Assembly: GCF_000150275.1 (NCBI RefSeq)
Contig: NW_002060945.1
Span: 2,379,172-2,443,171 of the forward strand
DNA: 64,000 nt
Source: Trichoplax adhaerens
Lineage: Eukaryota > Placozoa > Uniplacotomia > Trichoplacea > Trichoplacidae
Reading direction: 5' to 3'
Shown here: positions 13,326 through 26,019 of the stretch, piece after piece
Layout of the letters: every line of letters begins with the position of its first letter
Numbering within the stretch: position 1 is the first letter of the stretch
The notes under the pieces: model-generated
Databases searched by the model: none
What the model was told of the DNA's origin: nothing
The model's input: only the letters and a program-made list of their open reading frames with translations
Program-made: the position numbers and the translations under genes

Positions 13326-13538
13326 GTATTATTTCTTAGACGTTTTATTCAAGTTTTTACTATTCAGACATCTCGAATGAAAGGGGATCACTTTAAAGTG
13401 GAAACTTTGTATGAGTCACTCCTCTTTTCAATTTTCAACCAACTTACAGTAAACTATGACTTATCTAAAAAAGAGATCGATTCTTCCTTATGGGCAGAAT
13501 CTTTTTGCATTAAGATGAAAGTATTCTCTTTAAACTGA
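13326..13538 (+). pseudogene. Possible remnant of a crypton / DUF3504-type tyrosine recombinase N-terminal domain
   Basis: An open frame of 70 codons ends at TGA 13536-13538 and has no obvious start or splice context. It reads FLRRFIQVFTIQTSR, then MKGDHFKVETLYESLL and LWAESFCIKMKVF. The pattern of a hydrophobic helix, K-x-G-x-x-(Y/F)-x-x-x-TLY, a second helix, then F/W....MK, recalls the SAM-like helices upstream of the catalytic domain in crypton-derived proteins (DUF3504: QRICH1, KCTD1-type fusions). No catalytic domain was found after it. This is pattern recognition only; it may be an unrelated decayed gene or a chance frame. Confidence 0.27.
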
Positions 13539-13738
13539 TAAAATAGCATTGATGGCAGCTATCCATAACCTGTATTACATAGGAACTGCCAACAGTAGAG
13601 TCTGTCAAAGATCGATTCTTTCCAAGGCTGTTGGCCTACCGCAGGGTGCTATACTACTTACTACAGCTAGCGAGACTTACCTGGACTCGAGCAATCGCTC
13701 TGTCTTTCTTAACCCTCAACTCTTGGCACTTTTCAACC

Positions 13739-14308
13739 AGCAAAGTTAGGACATTGATCTTTTACAGCAGCCAGTAGGCATGGCAATTAAAACTGCGATT
13801 TATCCAGGTAAGGTAAGATAGCTATGATGGACGATTTCGACGATCGTTGAAAGAGGATTCTCTCCTTAGTGGATGACAACGTTACCTGAGTCGTTGGTTG
13901 GTTGACGCAACGTTCTATGAATGACTATAGGAAGCGGTGCTATGAAAGTATTGGCTTCTACAGTGTACAGTGTACAGTACTTGCGACTGCTACCAGGATT
14001 TCTGCAGCAAAGTTAGGACATTGATCCTTTACAGCAGCCAGTAGGCATGGCAATTAAACTGCGATTTATCCAGGTAAGGTAAGATAGCTATGATGGACGA
14101 TTTCGACGATAAGGTAAGATTTCGATGATCGTTGAAAGAGGATTCTCTCCTTAGTGGAGGACAAAATTCAACGGTGATACGTCACCTGAGTGGTTGGTTG
14201 GTTGACGCAACGTTCTATGAATGGCTATAGGAAGCGGTGCTACAGTATGAAAGTATTGGCTTCTACAGTGTACAGTGTACAGTACTTGCGACTGCTACCA
14301 GGATTTCT
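13739..14308 (+). repeat. Tandem duplication, two ~267-300-bp units
   Basis: Unit A (13739-14003) and unit B (14006-14308) both run from AGCAAAGTTAGGACATTGAT to TGCGACTGCTACCAGGATTT. Unit B has two small insertions: one is itself a local duplication of a GATAAGGTAAGATTTCGATG-like piece, and the other is in the GTGGAGGACAAAATTC part. Each unit ends with a TACAGTGTACAGTGTACAGT palindromic block. The high similarity suggests a recent event. Confidence 0.85.
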
Positions 14309-14400
14309 ACTGTATCCTCTTGGCGAAATCTACAGTACCGTACTGTACAGTGTACTGTACAATGTACACTAGACATGTACTGTAGTACGTACTGTAGGTT
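14266..14400. repeat. Palindromic GTACTGTACAGT tract 2
   Basis: Clusters of TACAGTGTACAGTGTACAGT, CTACAGTACCGTACTGTAC and GTACTGTAGTACGTACTGTA overlap the end of the tandem duplication, about 200 bp upstream of the WDR4 start codon. Confidence 0.75.
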
Positions 14401-14602
14401 GGCATACTATCCTGTCTATGCCACGCCATCTTGACTACTGTATGAATCGTTTTCATCAATTGATTGCTCAATGTCGAGAGCAATGAAGTGAATGAAAGCA
14501 TTGATAGATAGTTTAATAGTCGCCTTTCCATCGATATCATGAATTATCCATTCTTGTGAATTTTTGCTTTCTTTTAGACAAGAATTTTCAACTCTGTTAG
14601 CC

Positions 14603-17600
14603 ATGCTTGGAGATAGTATTATGTGCGCCAATAGCTCGCAAGTTGCTATTCTTAATGGAAGTAAAATTCAGTTTTTTAATGGCAAGTATGTTCTCCATCT
14701 GCAAAGATACATTGCTCTAGTATAGCTTTCTATTTTATTTTTTGCCATATTGCAAGAGATGATGCTTAATATCTTGTCATGGTGATTGCTGTCCGCCATG
14801 GATATACATGAATGGACGAGTAGAAAGTCGACTCGACCAATAGCTATAGTGCTGTCGGCTGGAGTTGACAGCATCCTTTTGAAGTTGTTATATTGATTAG
14901 AGCTGTTTTGAAGTTCTAGGGCTCTGCTTTCTGAGATAAACACTGATGGTGATGCAAAGAATAACCACAATAAGGCAATATGCTGTGCTTTATCATGGGA
15001 TGGATGCTATTTTGCTAGCTGTAACGAAGTAAAATCAGTCAATCTTTGGAAATGCGATCGTAACAACTGGAGCATTGTCAGTAAAAGGTATATACCCGCA
15101 TTGCAGAAATGGACAAATTTAATACGCTCTTACTTCACGGTCTAGTCATTTGATAGTCAAAAATGAATACATTAATCTTGAAAGTACTTATGCATGCTAA
15201 CATCTGATAAGAGAGAGAACAAGATTGATTTGATGATGCCGTAATTAAGCTTACTCATTCATTATAATCCTTCGAGGAGTTCACTCCTAGCTCTTGTACC
15301 TGTAGTAAGCTGCAGCTACATTGTATGGAATGTTGCTTGAGCAACTACGGTATATAACATGGATTACTAAATCACAGATAATTTACTAATCTATGATAAT
15401 ACTGTGCTCGTTCGCGTTATATCCAGTTATACCAGGTAATTTTAGTTCTTACACTAGACTTGGACTGTCCTACGCGTTACTGATTAGTTTAATTTCACAA
15501 GTACAGTACCATAACGCCAACAGGTGGCAACACCATGCTTGCAGAGCTCGTGTTTATTCAGTGAGTACGAATATAATGTCTAGGACTTAAGTAAATGTTG
15601 CAGGGTAAGATATTACCTTAGTTACGTTATGCAATAATGTAGATTTTAGTTAGGACTGAGGCAAGTTGCCTTAGCCCGAGCGTTATGTCATTTACTTTCA
15701 TTTCTTTATACCTACTGTACTAGCTGCTATTCATTAATACGACTAGTTACTTCTATTTCAATAATACATACATCCGTTATATCATTTCTTAGGCAAATCA
15801 GTAAGAGACCAACCTCCATTCTATTTACGCAAGATTCTAAACAAATTTTAATTGCTGATAAAGCTGGCTTCGTGACTAGGTATAGTAATAGCAATAGCAA
15901 AGTCAATCTTGGTATTTGTTCAGGTTTCAACGTGGCAGCAATGATCTGAAACGTTTTTAAGAATAGTATTCCAATGGTAGATCAATGTTTTCTAACTTAT
16001 CGAAATTGTTATAGCTACAATCAGTATTGCAAAACGTTCACAATCACACAACAAACTGTACTATTTGTACAGTAATTAGGAACACTTAGTAATAGCATAG
16101 CACATATCTTCAAGGTTAACGTTATATCATATAGACATGTACACGTGTTTTTTACATTGTTGAGATAGAGTCTGGTAGTTTATTCAGTACTGTTGGATGT
16201 AGCATGGAAAATTAATTGCTTGGTACAAAAATATTATGAATGAATTTTGAACTGTAAATCGTAAGAGTGTAATCGTAGTTTCTATTATTTATATTTGAAT
16301 ACATGGCAAAGGTTCCTCAATAGTACCATAGTAATACGCTTATATTAATTCTTCTTTGAAATAATATTCCCTACAGATTATCAATTGATAATTATAATGA
16401 AGAAGGGGATATATGCCTTGGCCATATTTCCATAATATTGTGTATGGTAGGTTACATTAATAAATAGAATCAGTTGATTTCGAAAATTCAAAACAGTTTC
16501 TCTAATTGCATAATACGGCACGAGGTACTATCGAGTAAAATTTGCCCTTTTATTTAATAGGCATTATCTCCTAATAATAAATACCTAATAACTGGCGATC
16601 GCGATGAAAAGATTCGAATAAGTAACTATCCCCATACTTATGATATTTCTGCCTTTTGTCTTGGACATACTGAGTAAGTTTACAATAAGGCTGAATTACC
16701 TTTGAATTTGTAACCTATAGGTTTATGAAATGATATTAGGATAACTGTTCTATCATTAATATTTTAGATTCGTAAGTACTATAGCGATACTCGATGATGA
16801 ATTGATGGTATCAGGATCGGGCGTAAGTTAGTTGATATCTGCTCCTGTAATTGATTCATGTTCATAAAAGAACGATGTCTCAATACTTTTCTAGGATGGA
16901 ACAATAAAACTGTGGAACTATCTATCTGGTCAACAGTTACTGTCTGAAGACATTAAAGACTCATTACAACAACGTTGTAGTAGTTCTCAAGATCAGCTGG
17001 TAATACCATAATGTTGAATAACTGTTATATAAATTATAAAATAGTTATTTGCACTTGGATTCTTGAATAAATCATAACAGCTTAACATTTTAGGACCTAA
17101 TAGTAGCCAATATTGATTTCAACTTGATTTGACTTTTAAGAAGGAATGCACTGAAACCATCATTTCAAATATCTCTTACTGTCCGAAATATAACGTTGTA
17201 GCTATATGTTGTGAACAGTGAGTACTAGTAGCATTTTATCATATACCGGATTTTAATATTTTAAAGCAGATAAAAATTGACATAATATCTGCCTGCTTCC
17301 GGTACGTTTTTATCTTATTATTAACATTTAGTATCAAGATGGTTCTTCTATACCACATCAACAAAAATAATTTCGAATTAAATTATATGCAAGAAATTGA
17401 ATTGATTGATGTTCCAATGAAGACATCCTTCATTAATGAATCATTATGGATATTAATTTCAAATATTGATGAGCCTTTAGAGATTTGGAATTTATTTAAA
17501 GATAGTTGTACTGACAGCACGCATGTAAGCTAATAATATCGGTATATAAATGTACTTTGCGCAGTTTTACTATTTTACTATTTAATAAATCTCTTTCAAT

Positions 17601-17926
17601 ACACCTTTTAAACTCTAGAAGACGATTAAAGTAGAGATTGAAGCTATAATTGATCCGTTGGCATCGGCATTGAAAGGTGATCATTTTCGAGGTTAGTGAA
17701 ATGTTTAATCGGCGTCAATTTTATAATTATTCGAGATTAATATCTTGGTTTTACGAGCGTCGTAATGATTAATTCAACATTGCAATTAACTAAATTACAA
17801 TGATATACGTAATGCTCATCTTCTACATAATTTTTAGATTGCTGTAATGTTGAATCCTATCTATCACAAGTTAAGAGAAAGCGAATGGAATCTTTCTCAG
17901 ATGAAATAAGCAAAAAGAGTCGGTAA
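14603..17926 (+). CDS. WDR4: WDR4/TRM82, WD40 subunit of tRNA (guanine-N7) methyltransferase
   Basis: WD40 partner of METTL1 that supports m7G46 formation in tRNA. Eleven exons in continuous phase give 365 residues: 14603-14685, 14920-15087, 15793-15879, 16377-16446, 16561-16673, 16768-16822, 16895-16999, 17141-17217, 17332-17524, 17619-17676, 17838-17926. Diagnostic motifs: [10 protein letters not shown], then the family signature [19 protein letters not shown] (about residues 139-157), [12 protein letters not shown], and [16 protein letters not shown]. The C-terminal [16 protein letters not shown] matches the conserved NVTSYLKKK-type tail. The first exon ([12 protein letters not shown]) was chosen as the nearest ATG upstream with a GTATGT donor in the correct phase; it is plausible but less certain. 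METTL1 itself is not in the window. The gene is convergent with CASC3. Confidence 0.92.
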
Positions 17927-19677
17927 TACTATTTTTAATGAGATCAATTACAATGCTTCGTCAAAAGTATCTGTATTTGATACGACATTAAGATTTAGCA
18001 ACATATAGTTTCTGTAGCTAAGTTGTGAATATCAAATTGTCACTATGACTGTATACAATCCACGACCTTATTGATGGATAATTGAATTAATGTAATAAAA
18101 TTCTATTTTAGCAATTTCGGTAAAAATATTAGACTGGTAGTTACAACTTGTAAGGATTTTATTATTAATTTGCCAATAAACTAGTTACTCTTTCAATTTT
18201 TACTTACAAATAATTATACCTTGAACAAGTTGATGTCAGACGATTATAAAGTGAAATTATGAACTTAGGTAATACACGGTCTGACTTGATCCTGATGATA
18301 CGCAGTAGTTCAATATATTGCTGCTGCTACTCTAGGAACTGCACTATGTTATAATTTAAAAGCTACACGTGACTGTTAGTGATGTAACTGGCTTTATTTG
18401 TAACCGAAATCGCACAGTACTGTACAACACAAGCGAGCATGCATACACACCCTTAAATGAGACTTAGCAATTTCAGAAGTGATCATTCTCAATCCCAAGT
18501 TTTATTGCGGATTGTTCGGTAAAAGTGTGAAAGCACATAACTAACTAGGACATTATGAATGAAGTCTGCACCATTGATTCTCGGTAATAGAAGTTTTAAA
18601 CCTATACCAATGCACTGTAGATCAATCATAAGACACAATTGAACATGTTTTACATTACTGTTAGCGTTACATCAAGTTGAAGGCAATATAACCATAATAG
18701 CACTTTGCTCAAGGTGTATACACATACGAAGGCAAGTAAATAACCTAGAATCAATTACAACTGATATTTATATAACCATATATATACACAATTAAGGCAC
18801 TTTAGCTAGCCATTAGTGTAAGGAATGAGAAAAGAGATAAGCGCAATGTGCAAGGCAGAAATCACAGTAATCGAACTGGTAAGAATATTTTCAAAACCGG
18901 CGAGGTGGACTGCACCTTTGATACAAATTCATCCAGTTTAGTCAGTTGTATAACTTACTATGAATTACAATGCCATGCTATCGCTGAATAGAAAGTGAAA
19001 ATTGTCGAGTTTATGATGCAGTTAACTTTGTGGATTATATTGACACAATATCATAGTATTCTGTAGTGTAATGATAATAACAATTCCAAAACAGAAGTTG
19101 GCAATAACTTAGCTACAATGATCTGCGTGCATGCTATAGCTACGCCAACAAAACAAAATCTACTTATACCTTATAAAACTGCACAAAAAATTAAATTTAT
19201 GATCAACTAGTTCTTACTAGCTCACTATCTTACATAGATAAGCACTATAGCTGATAATATTTATCATATTTTCTGAATGATTCTTGTAGATTTAATATAG
19301 AATTGTTACACTATTTTGAAAAGTAACGTGCTGGTAATTAACGGGTCAAAATATGATTCCTTACTTTTACCGCAGAATACCATTCTTCGTGATCATTTAA
19401 TAAGCCACAGCAAATTTATACTATAATTAATCTACAATTTTTGGCCATACGATTACTTATTTGATTGTAATGGATATTGATATAGAAACAAAACGTTCCA
19501 TCCTCAGTATTAGGTAACTGTACTGTTAACGTATCGTCGAAAATAAACAAAATATATTTAAGAATCACTATTAATTACAAGGCGCTATTAAATTTCGCTT
19601 GGAGGAATTCTTTCATCCTAGAAAATATGTTTAGAAAGAATTACAATAAGTAATTATAAAAGAGTATGATAATCAGT
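17927..19677. other. Convergent intergenic gap WDR4 / CASC3
   Basis: AT-rich sequence holding the 3' UTRs of both genes. No exon-like open frame or tandem repeat was recognised. Only an isolated GCACAGTACTGTACAAC palindrome near 18413 is present, unlike the long tracts in the divergent gaps. Confidence 0.5.
18094..18099 (+). terminator. Putative polyadenylation signal AATAAA for WDR4
   Basis: AATAAA lies 168 bp after the WDR4 stop codon. There is no transcript evidence. Confidence 0.35.
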
Positions 19678-22600
19678 TTACTCAAATACAGTACATATCA
19701 AGAATAGTCTGTAAGATTTCGAATATATTACATGGGACCCTGGGGGTCGGACTATAGGAATTGCTGCCGAAGGTCTCTTGGCGTTAAATTGTTGTTGTTG
19801 CTGATAAACTGATGGAATAACCCCACCTTGATACATCTAAACAACGTAATTGTACGTTTATGACTTAATAAAAGCGTTATAGGTAAAATATACACACATA
19901 TCTGCAAGATGAAAGTAAATAATAGGAGCTCTAATAATACCGGATATTGTAAAGGAACTTGATTTGGCATTACTCCATATCTATAAGAACAATAATACAA
20001 ATATTCACATAAAATAATTTGCTTTTGACACTTGATAAACTGAAATAGAAATTTGAACTCATGATCTAAAAATCTGTGGATGCAAAAGCAGTAAAATACT
20101 TACGGAGGTCCATAGCCGATACCATGGAACTGGTGAGATACAGGTCCGGGTACATTTCCTCCAGACTGTAAATACCCAGTTTGTAGTGGTAATTGATTAT
20201 ATGGATGACGCGGAGAAAAGAAACCGGTTACCATTGGCTGCATCACGTTATCTGGAGGACCAGAACCCGACATTACTCCAAGCATTTCGTTTTCCTCACC
20301 TGCAGGTAAATAGAAGCACTCTGAATTCAATCTTGTTCTACAGGATTGACGCAAAGAATTACCTATAAAATTAAATCAAGATCAAAAAAATACCTGTGCT
20401 ATTTACTGCAATATCTTGTTGAGGAACCATGACAATTTGATTGTTAACTATTTCAGGAGGTTGCTGTTCCTGAGATTGTGATCCTTGCGTATTGACTGCC
20501 CCTTGAAACATTGCCTGCTGTTGCTGTTCTATGTACGCTACGGAAAGTGAAAGAAAAGTTTCATATAACTTTGATTCATTTCTACTATGATAATCTATGA
20601 ATAATGATAGGGCATTTTTAATATAGTGTTCACACCTTGATCATAATAATTGCCAACTACCGGATGGGGCACAGCAGGAGGAACAGAAGATACAGTCATA
20701 TTTTGTATTTGTTCTTGCTGCGACTGTGGTTCAGACGTATTTGCATTATCTGTTTTAACATTTTGAGAAACTGCACGACGTTGTGATGAATATCTCTTGG
20801 GTTTACTAGCAGCGGTAGATTGCGTGGGATTAGGAGCGGCTATATATGTCGAAATGGGTTCCCTGCCATCAATTTGGACAGTTAATTTTAACAAGCCGCT
20901 ACCGGAATCATCTTCTACCGCTGTTGCAGTGATTTCTTTAGATTCCGAAATTACATTAATTTGTCCTTTATTAGGTTCTTGCCTATTTCAGTAGGTAAAG
21001 AAGATTAGGACCCAATTAGAAAATACTGTAAATACAAAGGTATTGTATTTCAATACCAAATAATAATTCTTTAGTTCACATACCTGTTGCTTTCAATTAC
21101 TTTTTGACTTTCATCATCCTTTGACAATACTGTAAAATATGTAATAATTAGATTGATGAATTAGTATGTATAGACTCTTCATTTAGTACGCTACCAATCT
21201 GTAGGTAAATATTAAATGAATTCTTAGACGTACCAGGGATGTCATCACAGTCACTGATTGCTGTTGGTTCCTTCTTTCCAGGACGATTATCTGTACGTAT
21301 TTTATCTTGATATTTCTCGTTTCTTTGTGATGACAGCTTCGTACTTTGATCGTAATATCGTGAGGGTCTTTTAGCTGTATCACCGAATGATTTTATATCT
21401 TGTCTATCTTCATTATCGTAGGACCTTTGTGAGCGTCTAGCCTTTTGATTTCCAGATACTTGCCTTTGTCGGGCAGTTTTAAAATTAGTCGAACCTCTTT
21501 CATTATCGTTCCTTTGCGTTACAGGTTCAGCATCAGTATGATTTTTTAGATCATTACGGCTATTTTGTATGGTCGCTGTTTGCTTGGGTGGATTCTTATC
21601 TTTCGCATTTTTCTGACGACGTGCATTTCTATCAGTATCGATTTGACTATTACTACTACCATACAACTTATGATTATTACCAGCTCTGTTAGTATCAGCC
21701 TGCTCAAAACCATCTGAACTGTATCTATTAGTAACTTGTTCCCTCCCTGAATTTCGAATATCATTTACAGCAGTATCGTTGTTATATTGATTTCTAGACG
21801 TATAATTTCTTTGTCCACGATTTCCTCTGCTGATACCTCTTCCATAACGAGCACCTCTTAAATCGTTCCTCGAAGTTTCTCTAAACTGTTCCGTTTCATC
21901 CCGCTTCCAATCCCTGTTTGTATCTCTTGTTCTATCTTCGCTTCTATAACTGCCTCTACCTCTACCTCTCGGTCTACCTCTACCTCTGTTTCCTTGTCTA
22001 TCTCTCCTCTCGAAATCACTTTAACGTTAAATATTTTAGTGCATATTAATTTAATGTTAAAAATTAACTACTTTTTAAAGCAAATTAACCCATTTTTCTG
22101 ACTTACTCGTATTCCTGCCAGTCTCTCCTACTACCTTGTCTTGCTTTGGAATCATAATTAGCGTATTCACCAGGCTTCTATATTAATTTCCCATAAGATT
22201 AGAATCAATTTTGGTAAGAATGCTTAGAAAATAAACGTACAAATCCCTACCGAGCTAGCTATCTTTGGGCCTTGCTTATCAAGGATGAATAAATCGTGCT
22301 CCCACCGTTCTTCTCCCCGTGGTTGCCGACGGCGTGTAGGTCTATAAAAAAATACTTACTCAGCGCAAATATCTATCGCTTGATAAAAAAAGGATCATTA
22401 CTGAGAGGTTATTCTATTTACTTTAACGTATTTGATTCATCTTGATCTTTATCGCTGTCTTCATCACTTGTTAGCGCCCTATCATCATGCTCGTAGTATC
22501 GTTTATCTTTCGGAACAAAAGCAGGGCCTTTTTTTTCCTCTTCCGCACCCGATTCCTCCTTTACGTCGCTTTGATCTTCAGAATCTTCCCCGTCAGTATT

Positions 22601-23872
22601 CTCACTACCATTTATACTATTCTCTAATTCGGACTGGCTACTATTATCCTTGACGCTATTATCACCTTCGTTATCTTCTTTATTACCTTCTGCCTCATTG
22701 GAATTTGCGATGTTACTATTTTGTTCTATTTCGCTATTGTTATCTGATCCATCGTGCGTTTCCCTTTCAACTTTATCGATATCTTCACTCTAAGTATATA
22801 CCAAAATATAAATACGATTTTCAGTGCTTTCTATTGCTAACGAAATTTGCTTACATGACGATATAATTAACGAATTCATGTAAAACAACGTATGTAGAGT
22901 AGTGTATATAACAACAACATACAGTATAGTACTGATCACGGGTACGTAGGTGGGCATTTTTTATTACGATACAATAGCAACTATGATCATCTTATGGTAG
23001 AATGTAAGTATCAACTTTGACATACTTCGTAACTATCTAAACAATGAATGCATCGATCCTCCTAGATACATATTTTCAGTAGTATAACTGCAGTACTCGA
23101 CGTTGTTTTTATGGCTTAAGGTTATGAAACTGTGTTACTGTTAAAATCTAAATCTCTACTCATAATTTAAAAAAATTTTAGTAAAGGTAAATAATATTTA
23201 AATAACTCACTTCTATACGACAAAACTTGGGTAAGTTATTCAAACATATTTATTATAGAACAACTGCTCATTTATTTTTCACAATATCGAGCGGTTTTTA
23301 CTTTTAAAAGTTTCATTCATTTTTTTATTAGATTCACAAACCTTCGGTTCAGTCTCTTGATTGTTACTTTCATCTACCTGATCAGCACCGTCATGACTTT
23401 CTGCTATCAAGATAAAATTTTCAATTAATCAACAGTTTCGTCAATAATAACGATCCATTAATAAAAGTACAAGCTGTAACTTTTGTTAACCTCTCCAGCT
23501 AACGATCATTGCGAATATATTTAACTGATATTTCTAGCTTATCCTGTACGCTCAATTATATGTACAGTCAGTAGTACTTTATTTCACACCTTACTAGGTA
23601 ACGTTTTATATTTTCGTATTCGACTTTACTACGAGAACAACTGTAGGTATGTAGAATATCTTTCAAGTTTGTTTTAATTAGGTTAAAGTATGTTTAACAT
23701 ATAGTGCTAGTGAAATAATTACTAAATAGAATATAAAAGCTCACTTTCAGTATTAATTTAGAGTCCATACAATATTAAATCGCAGTTTCATGAGTAACTG
23801 GTTCAATACTACTTGGATAAGCATCATCTTACCTATATTTTCAGGATTAGTTGTTTCAATATGCTCTTCTAG
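19678..23872 (-). CDS. CASC3: CASC3/MLN51/Barentsz, exon-junction-complex core factor (5' end not found)
   Basis: EJC core protein that binds eIF4A3 and acts in mRNA localisation and nonsense-mediated decay. Twelve minus-strand exons, all in phase, 783 codons: 23833-23872, 23342-23403, 22422-22789, 22251-22341, 22107-22177, 21234-22018, 21084-21129, 20636-20982, 20394-20537, 20104-20299, 19941-19980, 19678-19836. The SELOR/eIF4A3-binding region is clear: GPAFVPKDKRYYEHDDR, then GEERWEHDLFILDKQGPK (about residue 165 of the visible part). Downstream lie an RG-rich stretch (RGRGRPRGRGRGSYR), KPKRYSSQRRA, NYYDQ and a Gln/Pro-rich tail ending near IVRPPGSH. All are also hallmarks of the animal ortholog. 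The acidic N-terminal exon LEEHIETTNPENI has no ATG, so at least one upstream exon is missing; I found no convincing candidate between 23873 and 24300. Confidence 0.9.
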
Positions 23873-24707
23873 CTGTTTTGTTATCCCAAAAATGAAAGAA
23901 GGTTTGAGTTTAAGTACTCAACGTTATTGTATTACGTGCAATAGAATTGATAACAGGTGCAGTGTATAATGCAATTTTAAGATCAGACTTTAAATTTAAT
24001 TTCTGTCTTTAACGCTACAATCCATCCTGAGAGATACTCGAAATTATTCCTAAATCACAAGCTATAATACTGAGGAGATGTGAAGTAAAATATGGTGTAA
24101 GCAATGAATTGATTGTATTGCTGTTATCGTACAAAGCAGGTTTAAGTTCAGCTTTATCGAAAAGGTAGCTAAAGTGTTCGGTTCGAACTTTACTACAATA
24201 GTATCACTCCATCGCCTACAGTAGACGATATCAGGGCATTTAGTTCCGTTCCGTTGAGAGTAGGGATTTGTCAATGTTGTAAAAATGCTACAATATACTC
24301 GCTTGAAATCGTGGATGTATATTGTACATCCGAAATAGTTTTCTAAATACGAATACAGAAGTCAATAAACCAACTGTAATACCGAATAAATAGTAGACGT
24401 ATAAGATACTGTACATATGCTGTTTAAGCGTTTAGGCAAAGACTACTACAAAAAAGAGGTCTTGTTTTAGTAGTCCATGGTTTAGGTGATATTTCTGCGT
24501 TGGTTGAAGTATGGCGTAGAAGGTATTGTGGTAATCATTAGTCGTCCAGTCATACATATAATTTTACTTCGTTTGCGATGCATTCTGCTCTGACGCCCAA
24601 ATAGTACTTCTACACAGTGACAGCAAATGTAGAGTATAGTATCCGGTCAAAGAATATCGAATCTACTGTATCTATCTCCTTTCTGAAGCAGTCCGTGATT
24701 TGAAGTT

Positions 24708-25331
24708 GTACAACCTCTATTCAATATGATCGCTTCCTTCTTTCTTTGCTGACTGCATAAAATGGAAGAATACAACAGGCGACTCAAGTCATGTCAAGAC
24801 TCATCCATAACTGAAAGGTATAGTGTATTTTATATTCTTTTGATAGCCAATACGTATGGTGTCCGCTACCCTTGATTATGGTCTTAGTTGGCCATGATTG
24901 AAATGAATTTTTATGCTTTGCAACAGTTGCCAATGCAGAGTTAGAATATGGCCGCCTGATTGAAGAGTAGAGTACTGCATGAAGTTGGTAGTAATAACAT
25001 CTAGTACGTGACTAAGCAATCTGTAATTTACACTTGTACAACCGCTATCCAACTTCCTTTGCTGACTGCATTAAATGGAAGAATACAACAGGCGACTCGA
25101 GTCATGTCAAGACTCCTCCATAAACTGAAAGGTATAGAGTATTTCATATATTTTTGGATAGCCAATACGTGTGGTGTTCGCTACCCTAGATTGTGGTCTT
25201 AGCTGGCCATGATTGAAATGAATTTTTATGCTTTGCAACAGTTGCCAATGCAGAGTTGGAATATGGCCGCCTGATGGGAGAGTAGAGTACTGCAAGAAGT
25301 TGGTGGCAATCAACGAGATATCTAGTACTGT
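24708..25331 (+). repeat. Tandem duplication, two ~305-bp units (period 313 bp)
   Basis: Unit 1 (about 24708-25013) and unit 2 (about 25035-25331) share long runs. Examples are GGAAGAATACAACAGGCGAC, GGCCATGATTGAAATGAATT and TGCTTTGCAACAGTTGCCAA, plus the flanks GCTGACTGCAT and ATCTAGTAC. Differences are scattered substitutions and a few short indels. No conserved open frame spans the unit, and its identity is unknown. Confidence 0.85.
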
Positions 25332-26019
25332 ATTGTAGGTGAAGAGCTATTGTTGCACAGTACTGCACTGTAGTAGGCAGTGGCGTAACGCCCGCATGCA
25401 CGATATAGGTGAGCGTTCTGTGGCGACGTTCAATGATGTCAATGATGGCTTCTACTCGCTGATTCAAAGTGGAATACAACATTCCTTTTATTCGACCCAA
25501 GCATTGCTATTTATTTCATTTCATTCTTTGCTACGGATATCGACAAGAGGATAGGAGTTGTAGAGAGCCAAGTCATATCGATAGGTTGAATTGATCAATA
25601 GTCCATGATGATGATAAGTAATCCAACTACAAGTGGATCAGGACACCCATTTGACAGTGATTGTCTACTTTTCCTTGAACGTATTAAATCAAGTCTATGA
25701 TTGTTCTGTACTGTAGCGTCAAGTCGTATCACTGCAGCACAGTAACATCTTTTTTATAGCTTGTCATAACATTTTCAATTTTGCAATATGGAGTACATAC
25801 CTGGGACATAGCAGTAGATCTGTTCAGTCGGCTAAGGATAATTAATAACTCACCATCACTTTGAATTAAGGATAAAATGACGGCGACCAAGCAGTATCGC
25901 GTGATAAAAAGATCTAGCCGATTTGAATTATACGCGTATTAGAGCGAGTGTTTTACTTTGTGCCTTTTACAACTGCCGGATACTTTGTACTCTAGCGTAC
26001 TGAATTCTACTCGACGTCA

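Larger units (their letters stand above)
12495..14602. other. Divergent gap SLC35D3-like / WDR4, repeat-laden
   Basis: This gap presumably holds the promoters of both flanking genes. It contains a possible crypton-like remnant (13326-13538), a ~267-bp tandem duplication (13739-14308) and a palindromic GTACTGTACAGT tract (14266-14400). The stretch 12495-13320 shows no open frame of note and no repeat I can define. Confidence 0.5.

Noticed and set aside
19752-20000. 82-codon minus-strand frame reading through two CASC3 exons
   Set aside because: It runs through the intron between exons 19941-19980 and 19678-19836; phase and homology favour splicing to the MYQGGV frame.
21183-21764. Minus-strand frames of 66 and 72 codons inside the large CASC3 exon
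   Set aside because: Alternative frames of the 785-bp CASC3 exon, which itself has in-phase junctions and RG-rich conserved content.
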